From: Corynebacterium glaucum
GTDB taxonomy: Bacteria; Actinomycetota; Actinomycetes; Mycobacteriales; Mycobacteriaceae
Reading direction: 5' to 3'
Assembly: GCF_030408855.1 (NCBI RefSeq)
Contig: NZ_CP047358.1
Location: forward strand, 2,108,001-2,172,000
Length of the DNA stretch: 64,000 bases
Below, piece by piece: positions 35,827-44,187 of this stretch. The position numbers were made by a program, and so were the translations under genes. Position 1 is the stretch's first letter. Every line of letters begins with the position of its first letter. The notes below the pieces were generated by a model. The model ran no database searches. It was given only the letters and a program-made list of their open reading frames with translations, and was not told where the DNA came from.

Positions 35827-37914
35827 CTACTTCGAAGCGCGGAGGATGGGTGCGCCGGTGGCAACAGCGCCGTCCGGGTTCGGTTCTGCTACATCATCCA
35901 CCGAGCCGAGCTTCTTCGTGTTCACCACAGTGGTGATCACGGTCGGGTTGGTGTTGGAGTCGACGATGCTGGCGAAGTCGACGTCGGCAAGCGGTGTGCC
36001 CGCCTCGATCTCCTGCTTGCGCTCCACGCGCGGGGTGAAGCCAGCGCCTTCGAGGGCGACGGTGTCGATGCCGATGTGCACGAGAATCTCCACGCCGTCG
36101 GCGGTCTTCATGCCGTAGGCGTGGCCTGTCTTCGCGACGGAGATGACCTTGCCGGTCACCGGAGCGACCACTTGCGTGGTCTGGGTTCCGGGTGCGGGAA
36201 GCACGCCGACGGCCTTGCCGAGGGCACCCGAGGCGAACGCCGCGTCTTCGATCGCTTCCTGGGCGACAACCTCACCGGCGATGGGAGCGAGGATGTCGAC
36301 GACCACGGGTGTGGCGTCGGCAGTCGCGGCTGTGGGGGCAGAGGTGATCGGCTCGTCGCCGGGCTCCAGGGCGGTGACCTCGGCGGCGGCGTCGGAGTCG
36401 TCGTCAAGCGAAGCCCGAGCTGCGGCGGCGCGCGCGAGAGCTTCCTCCTTCTCCTCGGGGGTGCGGTAGTCCGTGATGAAGATGACGGCGAAGGCGGTGA
36501 AGAAGGCGACCGTGATGGCGATGATGTACACCCACGCCGGGTCGAAGACCGGGATGGTGAACAGCGAGGTGAACACGAAAGCGTTCGTCTTCACGCCGCC
36601 GTACGGGGTGCCAAGGATGGCGATGGTAAGGCCGCCGGTAAAGCAGCCGACCAGCATGCGCGGGTAGATGCGCTTGTAACGCAGGTGGATGCCGTAGAGC
36701 GAAGGCTCGCTGATGCCGCCGAGGAGGCCGGCCGCGAGCGCCGAGCCTGAGGTCTGGCGCATGATCGGGTCCCGGTCTCGGAGCGAGATGGCGAGTACGG
36801 CGGCGGTGGCTCCGAAGCAGGCGAAGTTCCAGGCACCCATCGGGCCCTGGATGAAGTCGTATCCGAGGGTGTTGATGTTCACCAGCATCAGTGCGTTCAG
36901 GGGCCAGTGCAGACCAAGTGGCACTAGGAACGGGTAAAGCATCGGTATCAGGATGGCGAAGACGAACGGGGCATTGCCGTTCAGCCACGCGAGACCGCCG
37001 CCGATCCAGGCGCCGAGGGCGTAGCCCAGCGGGCCGATGAGGAACGCGGTGAACGGGATCATGACCAGCAGGGTGAGGAACGGCACGAAAACCATGTGGA
37101 CCGCGCTCGGGATGATCTTTTGCAGCCCCTTGTACACCGCGGCGGCGACGGCAGCCATGATCAGCGGCACGAAGACGTTGCCGCCGTACGGCGGCAGGTA
37201 CATGGGCAGCCCCATCACCTGAACGGAGGCGACCTCCGAGCCCAGAATCGGGTTGTTGGTCACGGTCGCTTCCGGGTGGGTTGCGAGGTTGGTGAACTCC
37301 GGTGTGAAGAGCGCGAACATAATCGCGGCGGGTACCCAGCCGTCGATGTTCAGCTTCTTGCCGGCGTTGTAGGCCACCATCACCGGCAGGAAGTAGAAGA
37401 CGGAGCGCCACATGGCGTCTACGAACTGCCAGGTTGGGGTCTTAACTGTGGCCTGGAAGTCGACGAGCTTGAAGGCGTCCATAACCGCTGCGAACGCGAT
37501 GATGAGCGAGGCACCGAGAAGGACCCCCAGGATCGGGCGGAACGAGTCGGAGAGGTACTCGAAGAATGCGTCGATCCACGGGACCTTGCCCTTGGCCTTG
37601 GCGCGCTGCTCCGCCTTGACGTCTTCGTTCGACTTCGTGCCGCGGTCTTGGAACTCGGGGAGGTTCTGGATCGCGTTGTAAACGGTCGCAACATCCCCGC
37701 CCACGATCACCTGGTAGTGCGCACCGCCTTGTGGCACCGCTCCCATGACCTTCGGGTTGGCTTCGAGCCGGTCTTTGTCGGCGAGGGATGCATCGTTGAG
37801 TTCAAAACGAAGACGGGTGGCGCAGTGGGTAAGAGATTTGACGTTGCCGGCGCCGCCGACACCGTCGATGATGTCCGCGGCCTGCGAGTTCAGGTCCGCT
37901 TTAGTTGTTGCCAT
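35827..37914 (-). CDS. ptsG: PTS glucose-type EIIBCA permease
   Basis: The 695-residue protein has an N-terminal IIB domain with the phospho-Cys in LTHCATRLRF. A IIC membrane domain follows, with signature segments LYPFLVPLGLHWPLNALM, LGYDFIQGPMGAWNFAC and GGISEPSLYGIHLRYK. The C-terminal IIA domain has the His in EILVHIGIDTV. The sequence of the C domain fits corynebacterial PtsG better than the sucrose enzyme PtsS, so glucose is the likely substrate. AAGGAG stands 10 bases before the start. The leader contains a terminator-like hairpin (37942-37979). The dispersed 11-bp repeat is at 36399. Confidence 0.9.
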   Translation of the reverse strand: MATTKADLNSQAADIIDGVGGAGNVKSLTHCATRLRFELNDASLADKDRLEANPKVMGAVPQGGAHYQVIVGGDVATVYNAIQNLPEFQDRGTKSNEDVKAEQRAKAKGKVPWIDAFFEYLSDSFRPILGVLLGASLIIAFAAVMDAFKLVDFQATVKTPTWQFVDAMWRSVFYFLPVMVAYNAGKKLNIDGWVPAAIMFALFTPEFTNLATHPEATVTNNPILGSEVASVQVMGLPMYLPPYGGNVFVPLIMAAVAAAVYKGLQKIIPSAVHMVFVPFLTLLVMIPFTAFLIGPLGYALGAWIGGGLAWLNGNAPFVFAILIPMLYPFLVPLGLHWPLNALMLVNINTLGYDFIQGPMGAWNFACFGATAAVLAISLRDRDPIMRQTSGSALAAGLLGGISEPSLYGIHLRYKRIYPRMLVGCFTGGLTIAILGTPYGGVKTNAFVFTSLFTIPVFDPAWVYIIAITVAFFTAFAVIFITDYRTPEEKEEALARAAAARASLDDDSDAAAEVTALEPGDEPITSAPTAATADATPVVVDILAPIAGEVVAQEAIEDAAFASGALGKAVGVLPAPGTQTTQVVAPVTGKVISVAKTGHAYGMKTADGVEILVHIGIDTVALEGAGFTPRVERKQEIEAGTPLADVDFASIVDSNTNPTVITTVVNTKKLGSVDDVAEPNPDGAVATGAPILRASK

Positions 37915-37941
37915 GCGAGGTGTGCTCCTTGATCAAAGGAC

Positions 37942-37979
37942 GAAAAGACCCGAACGCGTGGCTCACGCTGCTCGGGTCT
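37942..37979 (-). promoter_or_regulatory. Terminator-like hairpin in the ptsG leader (candidate attenuator)
   Basis: Read on the minus strand, AGACCCGA and TCGGGTCT form an 8-bp outer stem enclosing GCGTG/CACGC, and are followed by TTTTCG. It ends about 30 bases before the ptsG start codon. No gene upstream on this strand needs a terminator here, so regulated premature termination of ptsG is the simplest reading. Confidence 0.6.
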
Positions 37980-38031
37980 GCATACCTCGAACCTTAGTAG
38001 CTTCTTAGCGGATTTCCGCCGCTTTAATGCA

Positions 38032-38067
38032 TCTAGTTCGCTTCCGGCTTGACCAGCGGGAACAGCA
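38032..38067 (-). repeat. Left direct repeat (extra lysS 3' end, attL-like)
   Basis: 36 bp beginning TCTAGTTCGCTTCCGG and ending GCGGGAACAGCA. Only position 38039 (C instead of T) differs from the copy inside lysS. Confidence 0.85.
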
Positions 38068-38091
38068 ATTCTTCCAATGGGGGGTAATGAG

Positions 38092-38119
38092 TTGACGGGG
38101 AGTCTCGAGTCGGTATAGT
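38092..38119 (+). promoter_or_regulatory. Sigma-70-type promoter of the NYN gene
   Basis: TTGACG (38092-38097), 16-bp spacer, TATAGT (38114-38119). This is the best consensus match I noticed in the window. The expected start of transcription near 38126 lies just before the attenuator hairpin. Confidence 0.75.
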
Positions 38120-38133
38120 TACTGGCATTACTC

Positions 38134-38170
38134 CCGCCTTCCCCCCTCGTGGGGGATTGGCGGTTTTTTT
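38134..38170 (+). terminator. Intrinsic terminator / attenuator between promoter and NYN gene
   Basis: CCGCC and GGCGG form an outer stem and TCCCCC / GGGGGA an inner one, with seven T (38164-38170) following. It would end most transcripts about 45 bases after the promoter start and 23 bases before the NYN start codon, so the gene depends on read-through. Confidence 0.8.
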
Positions 38171-38193
38171 ATGGCGACGGGGGAGGAAGAACA

Positions 38194-38817
38194 ATGGTCA
38201 CCGGGGCGACGAGTACCGAGAGAGTTCACGTGTTCATCGATTATGAAAATGTTCGGAAAACAGCACGAAGCCGATTTCTCCCTGTATCTTCACCTGCACA
38301 CTCGGGGATGGTCGATCCGGTGAAAACTGCCCAAACCCTAACTAACCGTCGAAAGAGACCGTCTGTGCTGGACAGCGTTTCCGTCTTCCGTGGGCGTCCG
38401 GTGCCACAACATCAACCCGAGGCATCTCGGTATTTCGATCTCTACGCCGCCGAGTGGAGTTTAGACAGGCGATGCCACTTAACCCAGCGGCCGCTTAAAT
38501 ATTATTTCCCCAGTCAAGCAGACCCCGACTACTTTGAGGCCAGCGAGAAAGGTATAGATGTCGCACTCCCTATGTCGGTCGTAGAGGTCACGCTGGCCAA
38601 ACAGGTCGATGCTATCGTGATCTTTTCCAACGACACCGATCTATTTCCTGCGGTTGAATTTGCATACGACCATGGAATGCACGTCGAAGTAGCTGCCTGG
38701 GAAGGGTCGCGGGGCTTACGCTTCTCCCCCGGCTCCCAGAGGAAAATGTGGTGCCACTTTCTAAATGACAGCGATTTTCACGCTGTGCACCAAGATGGCT
38801 GGTTTTCTAGCAGTTAG
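38194..38817 (+). CDS. NYN domain (PIN-like) ribonuclease-type protein
   Basis: The 207 residues start MVTGATSTERVHVFIDYENV at an ATG with GGAGGA 6 bases upstream. FIDYEN provides the first acidic site and KGIDVALPMSV the second; VDAIVIFSNDTDLFPAVEFA carries the paired Asp. Together they give the NYN/LabA fold, a PIN-like metal-dependent RNase. The usual second Asp in the KG-x-D helix is Val here. There is no fused domain. The gene is AT-richer than its neighbours, is preceded by an attenuator and lies between the lysS-end repeats. RNase activity is inferred from the fold; a defence or toxin role is speculation from context. Confidence 0.82.
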   Translation: MVTGATSTERVHVFIDYENVRKTARSRFLPVSSPAHSGMVDPVKTAQTLTNRRKRPSVLDSVSVFRGRPVPQHQPEASRYFDLYAAEWSLDRRCHLTQRPLKYYFPSQADPDYFEASEKGIDVALPMSVVEVTLAKQVDAIVIFSNDTDLFPAVEFAYDHGMHVEVAAWEGSRGLRFSPGSQRKMWCHFLNDSDFHAVHQDGWFSSS

Positions 38818-38825
38818 CGATAGGC

Positions 38826-38861
38826 TCTAGTTTGCTTCCGGCTTGACCAGCGGGAACAGCA
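38826..38861 (-). repeat. Right direct repeat (native lysS 3' end, attR-like)
   Basis: 36 bp that includes the lysS stop (38829-38827) and its last eleven codons. The other copy is at 38032-38067. Confidence 0.85.
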
Positions 38862-40368
38862 CGGTTTCGCGGATGCCGAGGCCGGTCAGGGCCATCAGCA
38901 GACGGTCGACACCCATGCCGGTGCCGGCGGTCGGCGGCATCCCCTGCTCCATCGCGGCGAGGAAGTTCTCATCCAGCACCATCGCCTCATCGTCGCCGTG
39001 CGCGGCGAGGCGCGCCTGGTCCTCGAAGCGCTCGCGCTGAATCACCGGGTCGACGAGCTCGGAGTAGCCGGTGGCCAGCTCGAAGCCGCGAATGTAGAGG
39101 TCCCACTTCTCGGTAACACCGGGCTTCTCGCGGTGGTCGCGGGTCAAGGGCGAGGTCTCGACCGGGAAGTCGGTGACAAAGGTCGGCTCGTAGAGCTGGT
39201 CGGAGCAGAGGTGCTCCCAGATCTCTTCCACCAGTTTGCCGTGTAGCCAGCCTGCGTTTTCCGGCACGGGCAGGCCGATGGCCGCGGCGATTGTCTTGAG
39301 TTCTTCCACGGAAGACTCGACGGTCACCTCGGGCTGGCCCGGGAACTTACGCTGCAGAGCCTCGTTGAGCGAGGGGTACATTTCAAGGACCTTCCATTCG
39401 CCGGAGAGGTCGTACACGGTGCCGTCGGCAAGCGTGACCTGCTCTGTGCCGAACACCTCGCGGGCACAGAACTGGACGAGCCCCTTCATCATTTCGGCGC
39501 CGTCTTTGTAGGTGCCCCAAGCTTGGTAGGTCTCGAGCATGGTGAACTCCGGCGAGTGGGAGGAGTCGATGCCTTCGTTGCGGAAGTTCCGGTTGATTTC
39601 GAAGACGCGCTCAATGCCGCCGACGACGGCGCGCTTGAGATAGAGTTCGGGCGCGATGCGCAGGTAGAGGTCGATGTCGAGCGCGTTGGAGTGGGTGACG
39701 AATGGACGGGCCGCCGCACCACCGTGCAGGGTCTGGAGCATCGGGGTTTCGATCTCGACGAAGTCCAGGCCGGTGAGGTACTTGCGCACCGCGGCGATGA
39801 CCTTGATACGGGTCATCGCGTTGTCGCGGGCGGCCTCGCGCATGATCAAGTCGGTGTAGCGGTGGCGGACCCGCTGCTCCTCGTTCATGTCGGCGAACGC
39901 GACCGGCAGCGGGCGCAGGGCCTTCGAGGCCATTTGCCACTCGGTGGCCTGGACGGAGAGCTCGCCGCGGCGCGAGGCGATCACGCGGCCGGTCACGGAG
40001 ACAATGTCACCGAGGTCGGTGTCGGCCTTCCAGCTTGCGAGCTGCTCCTCGCCGACCTCCGCGAGAGAGACCATGACCTGCAGCTGCGTGCCGTCGCCTT
40101 CCTGCAAGGTGGCGAAGCAGAGCTTGCCGGTGTTGCGCTGGAACATGATGCGGCCCGTGACGGAGACGACATCTTGGGTTTCCTCGCCAGCTTCCAGCGT
40201 GCCGTCGTACTTCTGGCGCAGGTCGTGCAGCGAGGTAGTGCGCTTGACCTCGGCGGGGTAGGCACCGCGGCCGTCGCTGATCAGCTTCTCGCGCTTCGCG
40301 CGGCGGATCTGCTGCTGCTCCGAAAGGTCGTGCGTCTGGGAAGTCTGCTGGGCCTGCTGGTTAGTCAC
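38827..40368 (-). CDS. lysS: Lysyl-tRNA synthetase (class II)
   Basis: LysS charges tRNA-Lys. The 513-residue protein starts at a GTG with a Gln-rich lead ([20 protein letters not shown]). It has an OB-fold anticodon domain ([18 protein letters not shown]) and the class-II motifs: [30 protein letters not shown] and [13 protein letters not shown]. The C-terminal residues LVKPEAN are encoded by the sequence duplicated at 38032. The gene is complete and looks functional, as expected when integration restores the gene end. Confidence 0.96.
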   Translation of the reverse strand: MTNQQAQQTSQTHDLSEQQQIRRAKREKLISDGRGAYPAEVKRTTSLHDLRQKYDGTLEAGEETQDVVSVTGRIMFQRNTGKLCFATLQEGDGTQLQVMVSLAEVGEEQLASWKADTDLGDIVSVTGRVIASRRGELSVQATEWQMASKALRPLPVAFADMNEEQRVRHRYTDLIMREAARDNAMTRIKVIAAVRKYLTGLDFVEIETPMLQTLHGGAAARPFVTHSNALDIDLYLRIAPELYLKRAVVGGIERVFEINRNFRNEGIDSSHSPEFTMLETYQAWGTYKDGAEMMKGLVQFCAREVFGTEQVTLADGTVYDLSGEWKVLEMYPSLNEALQRKFPGQPEVTVESSVEELKTIAAAIGLPVPENAGWLHGKLVEEIWEHLCSDQLYEPTFVTDFPVETSPLTRDHREKPGVTEKWDLYIRGFELATGYSELVDPVIQRERFEDQARLAAHGDDEAMVLDENFLAAMEQGMPPTAGTGMGVDRLLMALTGLGIRETVLFPLVKPEAN

Positions 40369-40397
40369 GCCAGCTAATGGTAGTCGGTGGGTGCGCG

Positions 40398-41615
40398 TTA
40401 TTCGCACAGAGGCAGTTCGAGGCGCTTCGTCTCTGCGTCGGCACCGTTCACGATGAACAAGTACTCGGTGTTGTCGCGCGGGGCCATCGCGTACGCAGGC
40501 GGATCGGTGTCCGGGATCTCAAAATCGTTGATCATGCACGCTCCGCTGCCCAGCACCGTTGCATCGTCAACGCCGGGCACGACACCATTGCGCTCGCGCT
40601 CGTTGGCGTACTTGATCACGGTCACACCGAGGTTTTCGTCGGCGCAGCGGATCTTTCCGTCCTGCCCAGGGTCGGTGGCCGCGGACTCGCAGGTCAAGCC
40701 CTGCCAGCCATACTGCCCAGACTTCTTTGCGACGATCTGCGGGTAGGCCTCATGGATCTGGGCCTCGGCCTCGTTCCACTCCTGGCCGCGGTTGGTGAAC
40801 CACCACGCGCCGATGAGAGCCACAAGTGCGAGCGCGAGAGCACCAATGATCCACGGCCACGGGTTGCGGGCCGTTGTCGTTTGCGTGGCGACGGGCGCGA
40901 CCTGGCTGGCCTGGTACGGATCCGCCTCGCGGCGGTAGACCTCGCCCGGGCCCGGCGCGACACCCGAGCCGGCGATCGCGCGCAGGTAGCCCACCGCGGT
41001 GGCGTGGCGGGCGGCGGCCCCCTCGTCGACCGGCTTACCGGTGACCTCGGCAATGACCCTCCAGAAGTCGTGCAGGATGTCTTCCGCGGAGGAGTGCTCG
41101 GTGGTCGGCCCAACCAGACCGAGCTTCACCGGGGCTTTCGCAAACGCGTGCTGCACCAGCATCTGCTCAGTGTTCACGGAACGTGCGAGGAAGTTCGAGT
41201 GGCCGGCGGCGATGTAGGCGTCGATGGCTGCGGCCGCGCTTTCCAGCAGCTCACCCGCCCACGCGTCCGAGACTGTCTCCCCCGCCTCGCGCTTTTCGGC
41301 GATGAGCCCAGACAGAGGGGTGCCGGTGGGTGCGTCGCGGAGGATGAACGGGCGGCCGTCGTCAAGCTTTCCTGCGAGTCGCGGGCGGAACACCCCTGGG
41401 TGGGCGACGTCGTTGAGCTGGGAGTTGAGCACGTCGGTGTCGGCTGCGGCGCTGAACGGGGCGTCGAAAAGCTCGATCTGCACCCCGACCCCCTCGTCGG
41501 TTTTGCCTTCGAAAAGGGTGGACGCGGCGGTGCGGCCGGTCTGGCGCGCCCCGTCGCCGACTAAGGCGATGCCGTAGCGTTCGTTGAGGACACCGGTGAT
41601 AACGGGCTCAGACAT
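40398..41615 (-). CDS. Membrane protein with pseudokinase-like domain and extracytoplasmic 4-Cys domain
   Basis: The cytoplasmic part of about 220 residues resembles the start of a Ser/Thr protein kinase in layout. A glycine-poor loop ([12 protein letters not shown]) comes first, then [19 protein letters not shown] followed by [18 protein letters not shown], as in the N-lobe and hinge. No HRD, DFG or catalytic Lys is visible, so it would be a pseudokinase. After a linker, [20 protein letters not shown] spans the membrane. The outside domain (LTCES, KIRCAD, SGACMI, LPLC) is paralogous to that of the 34440 gene. It lies 29 bases upstream of lysS on the same strand. The dispersed 11-bp repeat is at 41357. 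Function unknown. Confidence 0.72.
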   Translation of the reverse strand: MSEPVITGVLNERYGIALVGDGARQTGRTAASTLFEGKTDEGVGVQIELFDAPFSAAADTDVLNSQLNDVAHPGVFRPRLAGKLDDGRPFILRDAPTGTPLSGLIAEKREAGETVSDAWAGELLESAAAAIDAYIAAGHSNFLARSVNTEQMLVQHAFAKAPVKLGLVGPTTEHSSAEDILHDFWRVIAEVTGKPVDEGAAARHATAVGYLRAIAGSGVAPGPGEVYRREADPYQASQVAPVATQTTTARNPWPWIIGALALALVALIGAWWFTNRGQEWNEAEAQIHEAYPQIVAKKSGQYGWQGLTCESAATDPGQDGKIRCADENLGVTVIKYANERERNGVVPGVDDATVLGSGACMINDFEIPDTDPPAYAMAPRDNTEYLFIVNGADAETKRLELPLCE

Positions 41616-41638
41616 GGGTGCGAGTGTAGCGCAGCAGC

Positions 41639-42454
41639 TTAGGAGTTCTCGGGTGAAGCTTCGATGTGTTTGAAGCCGACACCCAGCGGTAGCCCGACGT
41701 TATCGATCAGGTGGACCCCGCCGAGATCGACCGCTGCGAGCAGGCGCGCGTCACCGGTTTCCGGGGCGGGGCGGAAGGCTAGATCGCGCAGCGCGAGGTA
41801 CGCGGGTGTCAAGCCGGCGGCTTCGAGGACGCCCCGGGCGGTATCGAGGACGACCTTTTCGCCGTGCTCCGCGGCGTGGGCCCCCGCGGTAAGCGCGGCG
41901 GAAAGTGCAAGGGCTGCGTCGCGCTGGGCTTCGGGAACGTCAGCGTTGCGCAACGAGATCGCGATGCCGTCCGGCATGCGCACCGTGGGCACCGAGTGGA
42001 GTTTGACCTCCATGCGCAGGCTAGTTACTGCAAGCTGGGTTGCGACGAGGAGCTCGAAGTCCTTCTCCCCCATCACCAGGTCCGTGGCGTGGGTGAGGTT
42101 GGCAGCAGCGATAATGCGGGCGGTGTCGTGAGCGATGGAGTCAGCGTCTTCGAGGTGGTCAAGACCGGTGTGAATGCGGGCGGTGGTGGCGAGCTCGCCG
42201 TGGAAGACGACATCGACGCCTTCGCGGGCGAAGTCTTCGGGCACCGGTTCGCCGGGTGTGCCCTGGTAGATGACGAAGACGTAGGCGCCGAGCAGCGATC
42301 TCGCGGCGCGGATGAGGGAGATGTGGCCAGCGTGGATGCCAGTCGTCAACGGCACGACCACGATCGACTTGCCCACCTTGCGAAACGCGCGGCCGTACTG
42401 CGCCAGGTGCGCCTCATCGGTCACAACCACAGCTTGGCCGGGTTCAAATGCCAT
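41639..42454 (-). CDS. panC: Pantoate-beta-alanine ligase
   Basis: PanC forms pantothenate from pantoate and beta-alanine with ATP. The 271 residues contain the nucleotidyl-transferase motif TTGIHAGHISLIRAA near residue 40, VMGEKDFELL, and PTVRMPDGIAISLRN, which replaces the usual SSRN loop. The sequence is divergent in places (SLRN for SSRN, and no Met in the usual VPTMG), but the overall frame is that of PanC. It lies 6 bases after a DUF2520-like gene, an actinobacterial pairing. Confidence 0.88.
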   Translation of the reverse strand: MAFEPGQAVVVTDEAHLAQYGRAFRKVGKSIVVVPLTTGIHAGHISLIRAARSLLGAYVFVIYQGTPGEPVPEDFAREGVDVVFHGELATTARIHTGLDHLEDADSIAHDTARIIAAANLTHATDLVMGEKDFELLVATQLAVTSLRMEVKLHSVPTVRMPDGIAISLRNADVPEAQRDAALALSAALTAGAHAAEHGEKVVLDTARGVLEAAGLTPAYLALRDLAFRPAPETGDARLLAAVDLGGVHLIDNVGLPLGVGFKHIEASPENS

Positions 42455-42460
42455 CTCGGA

Positions 42461-43165
42461 CTAGCTCCCTTCGTATTTGGAAAACGCCCACAGCTCCACA
42501 TCGGTGGAGCGGGTCTGCTCCGCTTGACGACGCTGCACGTCGACGAACAGTCGACGGATTCCCGGATCCTCGATCGCGCCAAAGAGCCAGTCCAGCTCCT
42601 GCGGCGTCATCGTCGTTTCCGCCGACCCGGATTGCGCAGAGAAGAACTCGGCCTGCATGGCATCGACGTCCGGGAGTGCGGACCTAATCAGATCGTACGC
42701 GTCGAAGCGCAGTGTGCTTTCGAGTGCGCGCAGCCGCTGGGCAGCGCCGAGGAGGCCGCGGTCGGCATCGTTGACGGGTACGCTTGTGCCGCCGATCTCG
42801 GAGACGAGCAAACCGATGACGGTCTCGCCCAGCTCGTCGGCGGCCGAGGTAACCCACACATCCGCGAAGAGGTTGTGCGCGCACATGACGATGGCGTGGG
42901 CGGTTTCGACATCGTCAAGCAACTGCGGCCCGTGTGTGAGCGCGGTGTGCAGGAACATCTGTTGCGGGCGTGCGAAAGGGCTGAGGCGCTCGGCAGCCCA
43001 CTCGACACCGTCCGTAACGCCGTCGAGCAGGACGAGGTCGACCTGCTGGATGGCGCCCGGGTCCTCGACCGGATCGATCGGGTAAACGGAGTGGCCGGCT
43101 TGCTCGAGTTTCAGCGCGAGCGGTGTCTCCCCAAACACCGCCCCTACGACGAGGCGTGGTGGCAC
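42461..43165 (-). CDS. Rossmann-like/DUF2520-type protein next to panC
   Basis: A GTG at 43165, 4 bases after the stop of the preceding gene, gives 234 residues beginning PPRLVVGAVFGETPLALKL. The N-terminal strand-loop-helix and HSVYPIDPVED resemble a dinucleotide-fold. The C-terminal helical half (AHAIVMCAHNLFADVWV, GLLGAAQRLRALEST) is like DUF2520. Proteins of this type precede panC in many actinobacteria and are suspected to act in pantoate metabolism. The usual glycine-rich loop is weak here. The dispersed 11-bp repeat is at 42522. Confidence 0.65.
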   Translation of the reverse strand: MPPRLVVGAVFGETPLALKLEQAGHSVYPIDPVEDPGAIQQVDLVLLDGVTDGVEWAAERLSPFARPQQMFLHTALTHGPQLLDDVETAHAIVMCAHNLFADVWVTSAADELGETVIGLLVSEIGGTSVPVNDADRGLLGAAQRLRALESTLRFDAYDLIRSALPDVDAMQAEFFSAQSGSAETTMTPQELDWLFGAIEDPGIRRLFVDVQRRQAEQTRSTDVELWAFSKYEGS

Positions 43166-43169
43166 AGGC

Positions 43170-44177
43170 TTAAGCGCCTTCGTTCTGGCGTCGCGCGAGG
43201 AGGTCAGCGACCGAGAGCGCACTTGCACCCTGCTCGTCGCGGCGGCGGCGACCACCACCGCGGTGCCGGCCAGTGGAATCCTCGGCGGGTTGTGCCTCCG
43301 GCACCTGCTCAGGCTCCGGCGCTTCCTCGACGACCGGTTCAGGCTGGGGTTCAGGCTGGGGTTCAGGCTGGGGCTCGGGCTGGGGTTCGGGCGCGGGCTC
43401 CGAAGCTACCGGCGTCGGCTCTACCACCTGTGCTGGCTCCTCGCTCGCCTCCGCCTGGTTCGCCTCCGCCTGGTTCGCGCGCTCGTTGATGATCTCGGAC
43501 AGCGGGTTCGGCTGCTCACGCGCGGGCTGCTGGCCCAGGCGGCCTGCAATCGCGTCGGCTGACGGCGCACCCGCCGGGCGATCACGGCGCATGCTGACCG
43601 GCTCGCGCACAATGTCAATCTCCATGGTGTCTTCACTCGACTGCCACGGACGCGGTGGCTGGGTCGGCTCCGGGAACACCGGCGCCCCCGGCTCGCGGTT
43701 CAACCCGATCTCCTGAATGCGTCGCGCGCGCGCCTGCACAGCCGCCGGCTCGTACTCAAACACCGCGCCGCGCATCTCTTCAAGCTGGCTGCGCAGGGAC
43801 TTGATCTCCTCCTGCAGCTCGCGCAGCACCTGAAGGTCCTGTGAGTTCAACACCGGGGCCGGCTGCGGCTGCGTGGGGTGGGCACCGGCCTCGCGCGACT
43901 GCACCACGGCCTGTTCCAGCTGCGCGCGAGTGTTGGCCAGCTCGTATTCACGCTCATCAGCCGCTGTTCGGGCCGCGTCGCGGTCCCGGCGCGCACGATC
44001 GACCACGATGATGCCAGCAGCACCCGCCCACAGCGCGAAGATCAACGAGATCTTCAGCGCGTTAGCCGAGTTGGTGAACAGCATGACCACGGTGCCGATC
44101 ACAGCGAAAACAAACGGGACGATCACCCAGATGTTCCCTCTGTCCTTGCTGGCTGCTCCGCGGCTTGGTTCAGTCAT
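43170..44177 (-). CDS. DUF6779 membrane protein with Pro-Glu-Gln repeats
   Basis: The start MTEPSRGAASKDRG gives 335 residues. Two membrane helices follow (IWVIVPFVFAVIGTVVMLFT and ALKISLIFALWAGAAGIIVV), then a long coiled coil (REYELANTRAQLEQAV, LRELQEEIKSLRSQLEEM). A low-complexity region contains EANQAEASEEP and PEPQ repeats, and the conserved tail is GGGRRRRDEQGASALSVADL. The tail with the Arg run and SVADLLARR is a hallmark of this family beside panC and fol genes. A cytoplasmic coiled coil tethered to the membrane is the predicted topology; the role is unknown. Confidence 0.8.
   Translation of the reverse strand: MTEPSRGAASKDRGNIWVIVPFVFAVIGTVVMLFTNSANALKISLIFALWAGAAGIIVVDRARRDRDAARTAADEREYELANTRAQLEQAVVQSREAGAHPTQPQPAPVLNSQDLQVLRELQEEIKSLRSQLEEMRGAVFEYEPAAVQARARRIQEIGLNREPGAPVFPEPTQPPRPWQSSEDTMEIDIVREPVSMRRDRPAGAPSADAIAGRLGQQPAREQPNPLSEIINERANQAEANQAEASEEPAQVVEPTPVASEPAPEPQPEPQPEPQPEPQPEPVVEEAPEPEQVPEAQPAEDSTGRHRGGGRRRRDEQGASALSVADLLARRQNEGA
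43336..43395 (-). repeat. 12-bp tandem repeat encoding PEPQ
   Basis: Five units of GGTTCAGGCTGG-type sequence, three of them identical, inside the DUF6779 gene. Copy number could vary between strains. Confidence 0.85.
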
Positions 44178-44187
44178 GGGGCCAACC

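Larger units (their letters stand above)
38032..38861 (+). mobile_element. Candidate mini-island inserted at the lysS 3' end, carrying a NYN gene
   Basis: A 36-bp sequence identical in 35 positions occurs at 38032-38067 and at 38826-38861. The right copy is the last codons and stop of lysS; the left copy is an extra one in noncoding DNA. The 794-bp segment defined by the repeats contains a promoter, an attenuator and one NYN-domain gene, and is poorer in G+C than its surroundings. The single mismatch is synonymous for LysS. This is the arrangement left by site-specific integration at a gene end, but no integrase is present. Confidence 0.55.
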
